Below, piece by piece: positions 31,705 to 39,827 of a DNA stretch of 64,000 nt. How positions within the stretch are numbered: position 1 is the first letter of the stretch; each line of letters starts with the position of its first letter. The translations under genes and the position numbers were made by a program. The notes under the pieces are model-generated. The model did no database searches. It was not told the DNA's origin and saw only the letters and a program-made list of their open reading frames with translations. The stretch spans positions 62,001 to 126,000 of the forward strand of contig JOGW01000004.1 in the NCBI GenBank assembly GCA_000721375.1. The letters are read 5' to 3'. This DNA comes from Streptomyces sp. NRRL B-3428. Its GTDB lineage: Bacteria; Actinomycetota; Actinomycetes; Streptomycetales; Streptomycetaceae.

Positions 31705-32706
31705 TCAGATGTTGTAGATGCCGGTCTTGTAGCGGGCGAGGTGCGCGGGGTCGCGGAAGAAGTCGACGGTCTTCGCGAGCCCGGACTGCAGGGTGTGGCC
31801 GGGTTCCCAGCCGGTGGCGGCGCGCAGCCGGGAGGCGTCGGCGATCAGCCGCATGACCTCGGAGTTGGCGGGCCTGATGCGCTCGGGGTCTTCGCGCACG
31901 TCGAGTTCGGTGTCCATGAGCTTGCCGATGAGCCGGGTGAGGTCGCCGATGGAGATCTCCTCACCCGTACCGGCGTTGAAGGTGCGTCCGACGACCTGCT
32001 CGGCGGGCGCGGTGCCCACGGCGAGGAAGGCCTGGGCGGTGTCCTTCACGTAGAGGAAGTCACGGGTGGGCCGCAGGTCCCCGAGGGTGACCGTCCGGGC
32101 CCCAGCGGCGACCTGGCCGATCACCGTGGGGATCACGGCGCGCATCGACTGGCGCGGGCCGAAGGTGTTGAACGGCCGCAGGGTGACCACGGGGGTGGCG
32201 AAGCTCGCGTGATAGCTGTCGGCGAGCCGGTCGCCGCCCGCCTTCGAAGCGGCGTACGGGGACTGGGTGTTGATCGGGTGGTCCTCGGTGATCGGCACGG
32301 TCTGCGCGGTGCCGTACGTCTCGCTGGTCGAGGTGTGCACGAGCCGCGGGATCTCCTGGCGCCGTACCGCTTCGAGGACGTTGAGCGTGCCGGTGACGTT
32401 GGTGTCCACGTAGCTGTGCGGTGCTTGGTAGGAGTACGGGATCGCGATCAGCGCGGCCAGGTGGTAGACGGCCTCGGCCCCTTCGGTGAGAGCCCCCACC
32501 GAGCCGGGGTCGCGGACGTCGCCGAGGACGATGTCGACCTGGTCGAGTACGTCGGGTGCGAGGGTCTCCAGCCAGCCGTAGGAGGAGAAGGAGTTGTACT
32601 GGGCCATGGCGCGCACCCGGTGTCCGGCGGCGACGAGAGCTTCGGTGAGGTGGGAGCCGATGAAGCCTTCGGCTCCGGTGACGGCGACGAGCGGGGGTGT
32701 GGTCAA
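31705..32706 (-). CDS. NAD-dependent 4,6-dehydratase-like SDR (LegB-like)
   Basis: 333 residues. Extended SDR with VTGAEGFIGSHLTEAL, the distinctive AQYNSFSSYGWLETL after the cofactor strand (the LegB/UDP-GlcNAc 4,6-dehydratase block), HTSTSETYGTAQ, catalytic YAASKAGGDRL, and RPFNTFGPRQS. LegB-type enzymes convert UDP-GlcNAc or GDP-GlcNAc to a 4-keto-6-deoxy sugar; here it may diversify the activated amino sugar. ATG 32706, 35 bp after the membrane-protein gene. Its presence next to Pel-type genes is unusual, because Pel itself needs only a C4 epimerase. Confidence 0.87.
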   Translation of the reverse strand: MTTPPLVAVTGAEGFIGSHLTEALVAAGHRVRAMAQYNSFSSYGWLETLAPDVLDQVDIVLGDVRDPGSVGALTEGAEAVYHLAALIAIPYSYQAPHSYVDTNVTGTLNVLEAVRRQEIPRLVHTSTSETYGTAQTVPITEDHPINTQSPYAASKAGGDRLADSYHASFATPVVTLRPFNTFGPRQSMRAVIPTVIGQVAAGARTVTLGDLRPTRDFLYVKDTAQAFLAVGTAPAEQVVGRTFNAGTGEEISIGDLTRLIGKLMDTELDVREDPERIRPANSEVMRLIADASRLRAATGWEPGHTLQSGLAKTVDFFRDPAHLARYKTGIYNI

Positions 32707-32741
32707 GGTTCTTGCTCCTGTGGTGAGTTCGGTGTGACCGC

Positions 32742-34217
32742 TCAGCGGTGGGCGGTGGGGCGGGCGAGCAGCAGAAAGGTGCCGCCGGTGAGCACCGCCG
32801 CGGCCAGGCCGGTGCCGATCAACTGGACATGTGCGGAAGGGAGTTCAGTGGCTCGGGCCGCGGCCTGCGCGCCGGCCGCGGTGAGCGTGACGAGGGCCGG
32901 GAACCAGGCGACGGCGAAGGCCTGCAGCAGCAACGCCGTCCAGAACACGGCCCCCAGGCAGAGCAGCGGGAGCGGCTCGGTCTCCGCGATCCGGGCTCCG
33001 CCCCAGAGAACGGCGAGGTATCCGCCGAGGCACAGGGCGAGGACCAGGCCGGAGCGGTGGGCGAATCCGCGCTGGTCCCTGGTGGAGCGCAGCGCCGCCA
33101 CCGCCAGGGAGCGGTAGCGGTAGAGCAGCCATTCGGCGAGGCCCATGCTCAGGGTGAGGACCACCACGGTGCGGGGGTCGAGCAGGCCGGCGAGGGCGGC
33201 GAGCAGTCCTGCCGCGAGGCCGAAGAGGGCGAAGGGCAGGGAGGACAGCAGCGGTGGAGCACTCCTCGCCGCGTCGCCGGTGCGCTGTGTCTCGCGCAGT
33301 GCGAGCCAGGCGGCACGGGCGGTGAGTGCCACCGTGCCGAGCAGCATCACGAGCCCGACGGCCGCCGGAAGGGGCCACAGCGTTGTCGCCCCCGCACCCG
33401 CCGCAACCGGTAACAGGCCAAGGAGCAGCGCCCGTTCGCGTCCCAGGACCAGCAGCGCACTGGCGGCGGCCAGATACACGGACTGTCCGGCCGCGAAGGC
33501 GCCCGGTGCGGACGGACCGCACAGGGCAAGACCGAGTGCGCTGCTCACGAGCGCACTCGCCGGTGCTCCCAGGCGCAGCGTGCGGGCGGCCGCGGCGGGC
33601 CCTTCGGCCGCCAGCCGCAGGTAGGCGCGGTGGCTGAGACCCTGGTTCACGGCCCAGGCGAGCAGGGCGGCGGCGACGACTCCGGTGAGGTCGGGGCGCC
33701 CCGACCACAGACGGGCACCGAGGACGTAGGCGAGCCCGGGCAAGGCGAAGACGAGGCCGCGCAGGGCGCAGCGCACCGGATCCGCACGCCACAGGTCGGG
33801 GCCGGGCGGCGGCGCCGCGTAGTGACGCGGCACCCGGGTGAAGAGGTCCTCGGCCAGGGTGAACAGGTCCGGTCGGCCGTAGTGCTGCACGATCCGCTCG
33901 GCGGTGAGCCCGTCCGACTCGAGGAGGGCGGCCACTTCGTCGGGATGTACGGCGACGGCGATCTGCTCGACGAGACGCTCGACAAGCTCGTCGGCGGGGT
34001 CGGGGGCGAGCACGCGACGGGTCGTTGCCGAAGGACCCGCGCCCGGACCCGCGCCGGGGCGGATCTTCACGGAAGGCCCGGATGCCGGCCCCGAGCCGGG
34101 GCGGATCGTCGCGGCAGGCCCGGATGCCGGACCCGGACGGGTCCGACCGGTACGTACACGCGGGATCTCGGGAAGCGCGTCCCCGTCCTCCGGCACCAGT
34201 CGCAGCGGCCCGCTCAT
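32742..34217 (-). CDS. Multi-pass membrane protein, PelG-like position and topology
   Basis: 491 residues. The N-terminal 70 residues are a low-complexity proline/glycine region with three similar units around IRPGxGPxxGP. Next comes a soluble helical stretch (LVERLVEQIAVAVHPDEVAALLESDGL), then about 11-12 membrane helices from residue 150 to the end (FALPGLAYVLGARLW, TGVVAAALLAWAVNQGLSHRAY, LLGLLPVAAGAGA and others). In Pel systems the gene beside PelF encodes PelG, a 12-helix exporter/synthase partner; sequence similarity here is weak to my eye, so the call rests on context and topology. It overlaps the PelF-like gene by 4 bp. Confidence 0.7.
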   Translation of the reverse strand: MSGPLRLVPEDGDALPEIPRVRTGRTRPGPASGPAATIRPGSGPASGPSVKIRPGAGPGAGPSATTRRVLAPDPADELVERLVEQIAVAVHPDEVAALLESDGLTAERIVQHYGRPDLFTLAEDLFTRVPRHYAAPPPGPDLWRADPVRCALRGLVFALPGLAYVLGARLWSGRPDLTGVVAAALLAWAVNQGLSHRAYLRLAAEGPAAAARTLRLGAPASALVSSALGLALCGPSAPGAFAAGQSVYLAAASALLVLGRERALLLGLLPVAAGAGATTLWPLPAAVGLVMLLGTVALTARAAWLALRETQRTGDAARSAPPLLSSLPFALFGLAAGLLAALAGLLDPRTVVVLTLSMGLAEWLLYRYRSLAVAALRSTRDQRGFAHRSGLVLALCLGGYLAVLWGGARIAETEPLPLLCLGAVFWTALLLQAFAVAWFPALVTLTAAGAQAAARATELPSAHVQLIGTGLAAAVLTGGTFLLLARPTAHR

Positions 34218-35701
34218 GCGATGACCCCCTCGGCGGCGACGTCGCCCCACCCGTCGGCAGCCGGGCGGCCGAGCTCCTGGTAGATGTCCCGGAACGTCTC
34301 GACGGTGCGGCGCAGCGTGAACTGCTCGATCACCCGCAGCCGCGCGCTCTCCCCCATGGAGGCCCGCCGTTCACGGTCGCGCAGCAGATCGAGCGCCGCA
34401 CTCGCCATGGCGCCCGGCTCACGCGGCGGAACGACGAGCCCGCTGTCCCCGACGGCCTCGCGTACACCGCCCACGTCGGTGGAGACGGTCGCCCGGCCGC
34501 AGGACATCGCCTCGATCAGCGTGAACGGGAAGCCCTCGCTGATGCTGGACAGCATGACGACGTTCCCGGCCGCGTACGCATCGAGGATGTTCTCGACGCG
34601 CCCCTCGAAGGTGACGGCATCGCCCTGCCCCAGTTCCGCGGCGAGCGCCACGCACCTCTCGCGATAGGCCTCGCCACCACGGGGTGCGCCGCCGAACAAC
34701 CTCAGCCGCGCCTCGGGGAGTTCGGCCCGCACGAGTGCGAATGCGCGGATCAGCGTCTCCAGGTCCTTGATCGGGTCGACCCGGCCGACCCAGCTCAGCG
34801 TCGGCACCTCGGGCTCGGGACCCGCAGGCGGAAAGGCCGAGGGGTCGACGCCGTTGTAGACGGTACGGATGGACTCGGGTTCGGCCCCTCCGTGCTCCTC
34901 CCACAGGCGGTTGTAGCGGTTGCCCGGGGTGATCAGCTCCGCGACCCGGTACGTCTCCTGGGCAAGCAACCGGAAGAAGCCGAGCATCAGGTACTTCACC
35001 GGCCATGAGTAGCCGCCGGTGCGATAGCCGAGGTAGCGCTCGCGCAGATACACGCCGTGCTCGGTCAACAGCAGGGGAACGCCGTTGAGTTGGCTGCCCA
35101 CGAGCCCGGGCAGCACGGCAAGTCCGCCGCTGACCGCGTGCGCCACACCGTCGGCCGGAGGCTCGGCGGCGAGCGGGCGCAGCGCGTGTTCGAGGAGGTC
35201 GGCGGCGGTGATGGCGTCGTGCAGTGTGGGCCGCGCGGCGGACACTTCCAGGTCGGCGCGGTTCCAGACACCGGCCAGGATCCGCAGGGCCTTCTCCGTG
35301 CGCAGCGCGGGACCGAGCCGTCCCTCACGGGCCATGCCGGCCAGTCCGTACAGGGCGGGCCCGAAGTACGGCTCGACGACCGGGTCCACGAGCGAGGTCA
35401 CCAACAGCTCGTACGTGGAGAGGACTTCGCCGAGCCGTCGCCCGCGCAGCGGCCTTGTCACGGGCACGGGACCCCAGAGCGGCACGCTGACGGGCTCGGC
35501 GACATGGGCCGGCAGCTCCCACACCAGCGGCTCGCGTCCGGTGCCGGTGACGGCGGTGATGCCGAACTCGAAGTCCGGCATGGCGCGCACGAGTTGGTCG
35601 CACCACACGCTCACACCGCCATGGCTGTGCGGATAGGTGCCTTCGGTCAGCAAGGTGACCCGGACCGCCGCACCGGAGTGCGGCGGGTGTGACGATGGCA
35701 T
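34214..35701 (-). CDS. PelF-like GT4 glycosyltransferase
   Basis: 495 residues. The N-terminus shows the PelF block TEGTYPHSHGGVSVWCDQL (19-37). The long insert with YELLVTSLVDPVVEPYFGPALYGL leads to the acceptor region GVPLLLTEHGVYLRERYLGY; the GT-B C-domain has NGVDPSAF, LSWVGRVDPIKDLETLIRAFAL, VTFEGRV, and the E-x7-E donor motif in SEGFPFTLIEAMSCG. PelF is the cytosolic UDP-sugar transferase that polymerises Pel (N-acetylgalactosamine-rich) with PelG. ATG 35701 has GGGGGAG upstream. The 4-bp overlap with the membrane protein gene suggests a complex. Confidence 0.88.
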   Translation of the reverse strand: MPSSHPPHSGAAVRVTLLTEGTYPHSHGGVSVWCDQLVRAMPDFEFGITAVTGTGREPLVWELPAHVAEPVSVPLWGPVPVTRPLRGRRLGEVLSTYELLVTSLVDPVVEPYFGPALYGLAGMAREGRLGPALRTEKALRILAGVWNRADLEVSAARPTLHDAITAADLLEHALRPLAAEPPADGVAHAVSGGLAVLPGLVGSQLNGVPLLLTEHGVYLRERYLGYRTGGYSWPVKYLMLGFFRLLAQETYRVAELITPGNRYNRLWEEHGGAEPESIRTVYNGVDPSAFPPAGPEPEVPTLSWVGRVDPIKDLETLIRAFALVRAELPEARLRLFGGAPRGGEAYRERCVALAAELGQGDAVTFEGRVENILDAYAAGNVVMLSSISEGFPFTLIEAMSCGRATVSTDVGGVREAVGDSGLVVPPREPGAMASAALDLLRDRERRASMGESARLRVIEQFTLRRTVETFRDIYQELGRPAADGWGDVAAEGVIA

Positions 35702-35828
35702 GGTTCTGCTCCCCCGGGTGTCGCGAGCGGGCCGGCCGGGCCTGATCGCGGCAGATGTGCGATTGATACGGGCAGGGGCATCCCCTGCCGGGACGAACGG
35801 GAGTGGGCCGCCCCTGCGGCCCACTCCG

Positions 35829-37973
35829 TCAGTCCGTGACGCCGTAAGGAACGGACTCGCTGACGCCCGTGGGAGTCGGCAGCTCACCGGCGGGTTCGGC
35901 CACCGGCTGCGCAGGGTCGGTGCTGAGCGCGGTGGTCGTCGCGCTCGGCACGGTCAGGGTGACCTGGGTCTGCAGCAGGGCCGGTGAGACCCGGCCGGAC
36001 AGCGATCCCGCGTACGCCGTGCCGAACGGCGCGGTCCCCAGGAGCAGGTTCTGCCGGGTGCCGGCCGGCATGGTCGCCGTGGACTGCAGACCACCGGGCG
36101 CCTGCAGCGTGACGGTGTTGCCGATGCGGTACGCGGTGACCCGGCCCGCCGTGACGGCCGCGTCCCAGGCCGCGCGCTCACTGAGCTCCGCGCCGATGTC
36201 CCGCTGGCGCAGGTTCACCATCGGTGCGCTGTCCGCGTAGAGACCTTCGTACGCGGTGATGATCGCGTTCAGGACCGGGTACGCGATGCGGTCCTCGGCC
36301 AGGTTCGACTGGTGGATGAAGTGCGGGCGCGGATCGTTGGCGAGCACGTGCGAGAGCGCGATCCGCTGCTCCAGGGGCACGATGTGGTCCGCGTACCCGG
36401 TGACGGGGTCGAGCGGCGCGTCCAGGCAGGTGGTGTTCGCGGCCGTCTCGCAGATGCCGCTGCCGCCGTCCGCCTTGCGCGTGTAGATCCAGTTGTACTC
36501 GTCGATCTGCTCGGCGGCGCGGCCCGCGTTGTAGAAGACGTTCATCGGGAAGCGCGGCACGGTCAGGGCGGGACCGAGGGTGCGCTGCTGACGCTCGCGG
36601 GAGTTGTCCGAGGCGAGGTTGCGGATCCCGGTGTCCGAGAGGGCGCCCGCGAGGTTCGGGTTGTCCTGGGGCTGCTGCGGCAGCGTCTTGAGTCCGGAGT
36701 GCTCACCGGTCACCAACTCGTCGCTCTGCAACGGCAGTCCGGCGTTCACGGCCCAGTTCCGGTTGTCGCGGATCTGCGCGGCGATCACCGAACGGGAGAC
36801 GTACTGGGTGGTGCCGTCCGCGTTCTTCGCACACACCCACGGCACCACGGAAACGTTCTGCACACAGCCGAGGTAGGGGTGGTCGTAGGTGTGGTTGACC
36901 CAGCGGTACTTCGCCTTGTCGGCGATCAGCTGCTGCGCGAGGGGGTCCGCGCCGCCGTTCTCCGCCTTGAAGCGCACACTGCCGCCGCCGTTGAAGACCA
37001 TGTCGAGCGTGAACTTGCGGTCAGTGGACCACTGGGCCGCGTACTTGGCGTCGTCGGCCGTCATCCGGATCGGCCGCGGCTGGCCCTGCCCCGGCTGGCA
37101 GTCGACGTCGCCGGGCGTGCAGTTGAGGGCGGTGTCCCAGCGATCGTCCGCACCGAAGACGTCGTCGATGTGCACGGCGAAGTAGTTGCGGTCCATACCC
37201 AGATGGACGCCCTGGGTCATCCAGCGGACGATGCCGCGCGCGAGCAGCCGGTACTGCTGCTGGTACTGGTTGTAGACGAAGGAGACGACGAGTTCGCGCC
37301 GGCCGTCGTGGCGGTACTCGCCGACGATGGTGCCGCGCTCCTGGCTCTGCGGCAGCGGCACCTCGACGTACGAGGTGAAGTCGGCGCCCGCGAGCGGCTT
37401 CGCGGCGAAGGCGTAACTCTCGCCGACGGTCGGCGAGTTGTCCTCGAAGGGCACGGCGCCGTCGAGATAGCCGAAGGGGCCCGCTTTGCCGGCCGCCGTC
37501 ACCTGGGCGCGTGCGCCGTCGAGCGAGCCGCTGTAGCCGCCGTTCGCCGGGTAGTTGAGCCCCACCTCGGGCCGCGCGTAGGTGTACGCGTCCACCTGCG
37601 GGATAGCGAAGGTCTTCTCGAACGTGGCGAGCGCGGCCATCTCGGCCGAGCCCTCGCCGAACGGGTTGTCGTTGGGCAGTACGACCGCCTGGAACTTGGC
37701 ACGCGGCCGCCCGGAGACGGTGTCCGACAGGAAGGCGGCGTTGATCGCGGGCCGGTCGGCGCGGCTCAGGTCCACGAGCGTGTAGGGCGTGCCGGCGCCG
37801 TCGAGTTCGGCGGCGATTGCGGCGGTCGCGGGACCGCCGTCGCTCACCACCAGGATCTTGAGATCGATGCGCGGCGTGACCTCGGCGGCCGCGGCTTCGA
37901 AGGGTGTGACACACGCCAGGGCCAGCGACGCCGTGGTCAGGGCGAGCGCGGCTCTGCGCAACTTGCGGTTCAT
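35829..37973 (-). CDS. Secreted CE18/Agd3-like polysaccharide deacetylase
   Basis: 714 residues. Signal peptide MNRKLRRAALALTTASLALA...AAAA (1-30). The region to about 255 is a beta-rich module where Agd3 has CBM87. The catalytic CE4-like barrel follows: metal-binding HIDDVFGADDRW (D270, D271) and WVNHTYDHPYLGC (H361, H365), LVTGEHSG, and a late PHFIHQSN. The C-terminus ends in a beta domain. Length and order match fungal Agd3 (CE18), which deacetylates galactosaminogalactan outside the cell. ATG 37973 is chosen for the signal peptide; an upstream MAKAAYPF start is possible. A stem-loop precedes the gene. Probably first gene of the exopolysaccharide operon. Confidence 0.85.
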   Translation of the reverse strand: MNRKLRRAALALTTASLALACVTPFEAAAAEVTPRIDLKILVVSDGGPATAAIAAELDGAGTPYTLVDLSRADRPAINAAFLSDTVSGRPRAKFQAVVLPNDNPFGEGSAEMAALATFEKTFAIPQVDAYTYARPEVGLNYPANGGYSGSLDGARAQVTAAGKAGPFGYLDGAVPFEDNSPTVGESYAFAAKPLAGADFTSYVEVPLPQSQERGTIVGEYRHDGRRELVVSFVYNQYQQQYRLLARGIVRWMTQGVHLGMDRNYFAVHIDDVFGADDRWDTALNCTPGDVDCQPGQGQPRPIRMTADDAKYAAQWSTDRKFTLDMVFNGGGSVRFKAENGGADPLAQQLIADKAKYRWVNHTYDHPYLGCVQNVSVVPWVCAKNADGTTQYVSRSVIAAQIRDNRNWAVNAGLPLQSDELVTGEHSGLKTLPQQPQDNPNLAGALSDTGIRNLASDNSRERQQRTLGPALTVPRFPMNVFYNAGRAAEQIDEYNWIYTRKADGGSGICETAANTTCLDAPLDPVTGYADHIVPLEQRIALSHVLANDPRPHFIHQSNLAEDRIAYPVLNAIITAYEGLYADSAPMVNLRQRDIGAELSERAAWDAAVTAGRVTAYRIGNTVTLQAPGGLQSTATMPAGTRQNLLLGTAPFGTAYAGSLSGRVSPALLQTQVTLTVPSATTTALSTDPAQPVAEPAGELPTPTGVSESVPYGVTD

Positions 37974-37995
37974 GACGGAATGGATCCCTCCCCGG

Positions 37996-38030
37996 AAGGG
38001 GTATGCGGCCTTGGCCATGGCATGCCCCTT
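37996..38030 (-). promoter_or_regulatory. Leader stem-loop of the CE18-like gene
   Basis: AAGGGGTATGC and GCATGCCCCTT form a near-perfect 11-bp stem (one mismatch) with a 13-base loop, 22 bp upstream of the start codon. The loop holds the alternative in-frame ATG (MAKAAYPF). It could control translation or mRNA decay; I recognise no known riboswitch. Confidence 0.4.
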
Positions 38031-38407
38031 TCCCACTGCGGGAGCCCAGGTGCGGCAGTCGCCCCTGTGTGTCCCGCTCTGTCGGACCACATAGTGGGGC
38101 CCGTGGAGTGGGAAATGTGGGGGCGTTGTGAAAGGTGGCGAGAACCGTGCACGCCCCGAAAGCCCGCAGAAAGCGCCCCCTGGCAAGGGGCGACAGTGGT
38201 CCGCCCGGCCAAGATTTCTTCAGATTAATCGGCCACTCACCGGATCCAGCCAATTACGCAACGTTTCGGCCCGTGGATCGTTGCAGAGCAGCCGTTCACC
38301 CCCGGACCTGCGCAGATCCCGACACAGCGTCGAGAAGAGCACACACGTGCGGAGCCCTAACATTGCCGTGATCATCACGCTCCGTACGAAGAGAGAGACC
38401 ACGCACC
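38031..38407. promoter_or_regulatory. Divergent promoter region, CE18-like operon and NCS2 permease
   Basis: No gene seen. On the plus strand TAACAT (38358-38363) is a good -10 for the permease, 45 bp before its ATG, without a clear -35. On the minus strand TAATCT within TTAATCTGAAG near 38224 may be a -10 for the exopolysaccharide operon, which would give a leader of about 250 bases. The stretch is less G+C-rich near 38205-38265 than its surroundings. Confidence 0.4.
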
Positions 38408-39796
38408 ATGAATCTCGGTGTCCGCTGGACCCTGCACGGCGACGGGCGCACCCCGGCGCCCGGCGCGGTGGTCCGCCCCGACGAGCGGCTCTCCTGGCCG
38501 CGCACCTTCGGTCTCGGGGCGCAGCACGTGGTGGCGATGTTCGGGGCGTCGTTCGTCGCACCCGTCCTGATGGGTCTCGACCCCAACCTCGCGATCATGA
38601 TGTCGGGTGTCGCGACGGTCATCTTCCTGCTCGCGACCCGTGGCAAGGTGCCCAGCTACCTGGGCTGTTCGCTCTCCTTCGTGGGTGTCGCGGCGGTCAT
38701 CCGGGCACAGGGCGGCAGCAGCGCGACCGTCACCGGCGCCGTGCTCGTGGTGGGTGCGGCGCTCTTCCTCGTGGGCCTCGCCGTCCGCAAGTTCGGCGCG
38801 CGGATCATCCATGCCGCGATGCCGCCGGTGGTGACCGGCGCGGTGGTCATGCTGATCGGCTTCAACCTGGCGCCCGTGACCGCCTCGACGTACTGGCCGC
38901 AGGACCAGTGGGTGGCCCTGCTGACCATGCTGTTCACCGGTTTGGCCGTGGTCTGCCTGCGCGGTTTCTGGTCCCGTATCGCGATCTTCCTCGGCCTGGT
39001 CTTCGGATACGGGATCTCCTGGCTGTTCGACCGCGTCTTCGGGAAGATCAACTCGGTGGTCGGCGGCGGAGCGGCCACCGACCACTGGCGGCTCGATCTG
39101 TCGGCGGTCGGCAAGGCGGACTGGCTCGGCCTGCCGAACTTCCACGGCCCGTCCTTCGAGTGGTCCGCGATCCTCGTCGCCCTGCCCGTGGTCATCGCCC
39201 TGATCGCCGAGAACGCCGGACACGTCAAGGCCGTCGGCGAGATGACCGGCGACAACCTGGACGACAAGCTCGGCACCGCGATCTCCGCGGACGGCGCCGC
39301 CTCCATGCTCTCCACCGCGGTCGGCGGCCCGCCGAACACCACGTACGCCGAGAACATCGGCGTCATGGCCGCGACCCGCGTCTACTCCACGGCCGCCTAC
39401 TGGGCCGCCGCCTGCTTCGCCCTGCTCTTCGGCCTCTGCCCCAAGGTCGGCGCGATCGTCGCGGCCATCCCGGGCGGTGTGCTCGGCGGCATCACCGTGA
39501 TCCTGTACGGCATGATCGGCCTGCTCGGCGCGCAGATCTGGATCAACTCCCGGGTGGATCTGCGCAATCCGCTGAACCTGGTGCCGGCCGCGGCGGGCAT
39601 CATCATCGGCACCGGCGGTGTGAGCCTGAAGTTCTCGGACAACTTCGAGCTCAGCGGGATCGCCCTGGGCACGATCGTGGTGATCACCGGCTATCACGTG
39701 CTGCGGGCCTTCGCCCCGGCGTACATGAAGGAGAGCCGCGAACCCCTGCTCGACGAGGGCACTTCGCGCTACGACGAGCAGGACTCCAAGGACTGA
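38408..39796 (+). CDS. NCS2 family nucleobase (uracil/xanthine) permease
   Basis: 462 residues, about 14 membrane segments. The NAT/NCS2 signature ENIGVMAATR is present after GGPPNTTYA, and the essential TM8 glutamate is in IALIAENAGHVKAVGEMTG. Start helices include GLGAQHVVAMFGASFVAPVLMG, the first conserved NCS2 block. The UraA branch (uracil, proton symport) is the closest by eye, but xanthine or another base is possible. ATG 38408 is preceded by GAGAGAG, a moderate ribosome-binding site, and a TAACAT -10. Convergent with the GH6 gene. Confidence 0.92.
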   Translation: MNLGVRWTLHGDGRTPAPGAVVRPDERLSWPRTFGLGAQHVVAMFGASFVAPVLMGLDPNLAIMMSGVATVIFLLATRGKVPSYLGCSLSFVGVAAVIRAQGGSSATVTGAVLVVGAALFLVGLAVRKFGARIIHAAMPPVVTGAVVMLIGFNLAPVTASTYWPQDQWVALLTMLFTGLAVVCLRGFWSRIAIFLGLVFGYGISWLFDRVFGKINSVVGGGAATDHWRLDLSAVGKADWLGLPNFHGPSFEWSAILVALPVVIALIAENAGHVKAVGEMTGDNLDDKLGTAISADGAASMLSTAVGGPPNTTYAENIGVMAATRVYSTAAYWAAACFALLFGLCPKVGAIVAAIPGGVLGGITVILYGMIGLLGAQIWINSRVDLRNPLNLVPAAAGIIIGTGGVSLKFSDNFELSGIALGTIVVITGYHVLRAFAPAYMKESREPLLDEGTSRYDEQDSKD

Positions 39797-39827
39797 CCCA
39801 CGGCCGGCGGGCGGTTGCCGAACCCGG

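Noticed and set aside
30930..37973. Antibiotic deoxysugar cluster
   Set aside because: Nucleotidyltransferase and dehydratase alone would allow it, but there is no aglycone gene, and the adjacent PelF-like, CE18, GH135 and GH114 genes point to a polysaccharide.
36312..38228. 638-codon open frame on the plus strand antisense to the CE18-like gene
   Set aside because: Mirror of the real gene in a very G+C-rich genome; no family motif, no ribosome-binding site, composition of a shadow frame.
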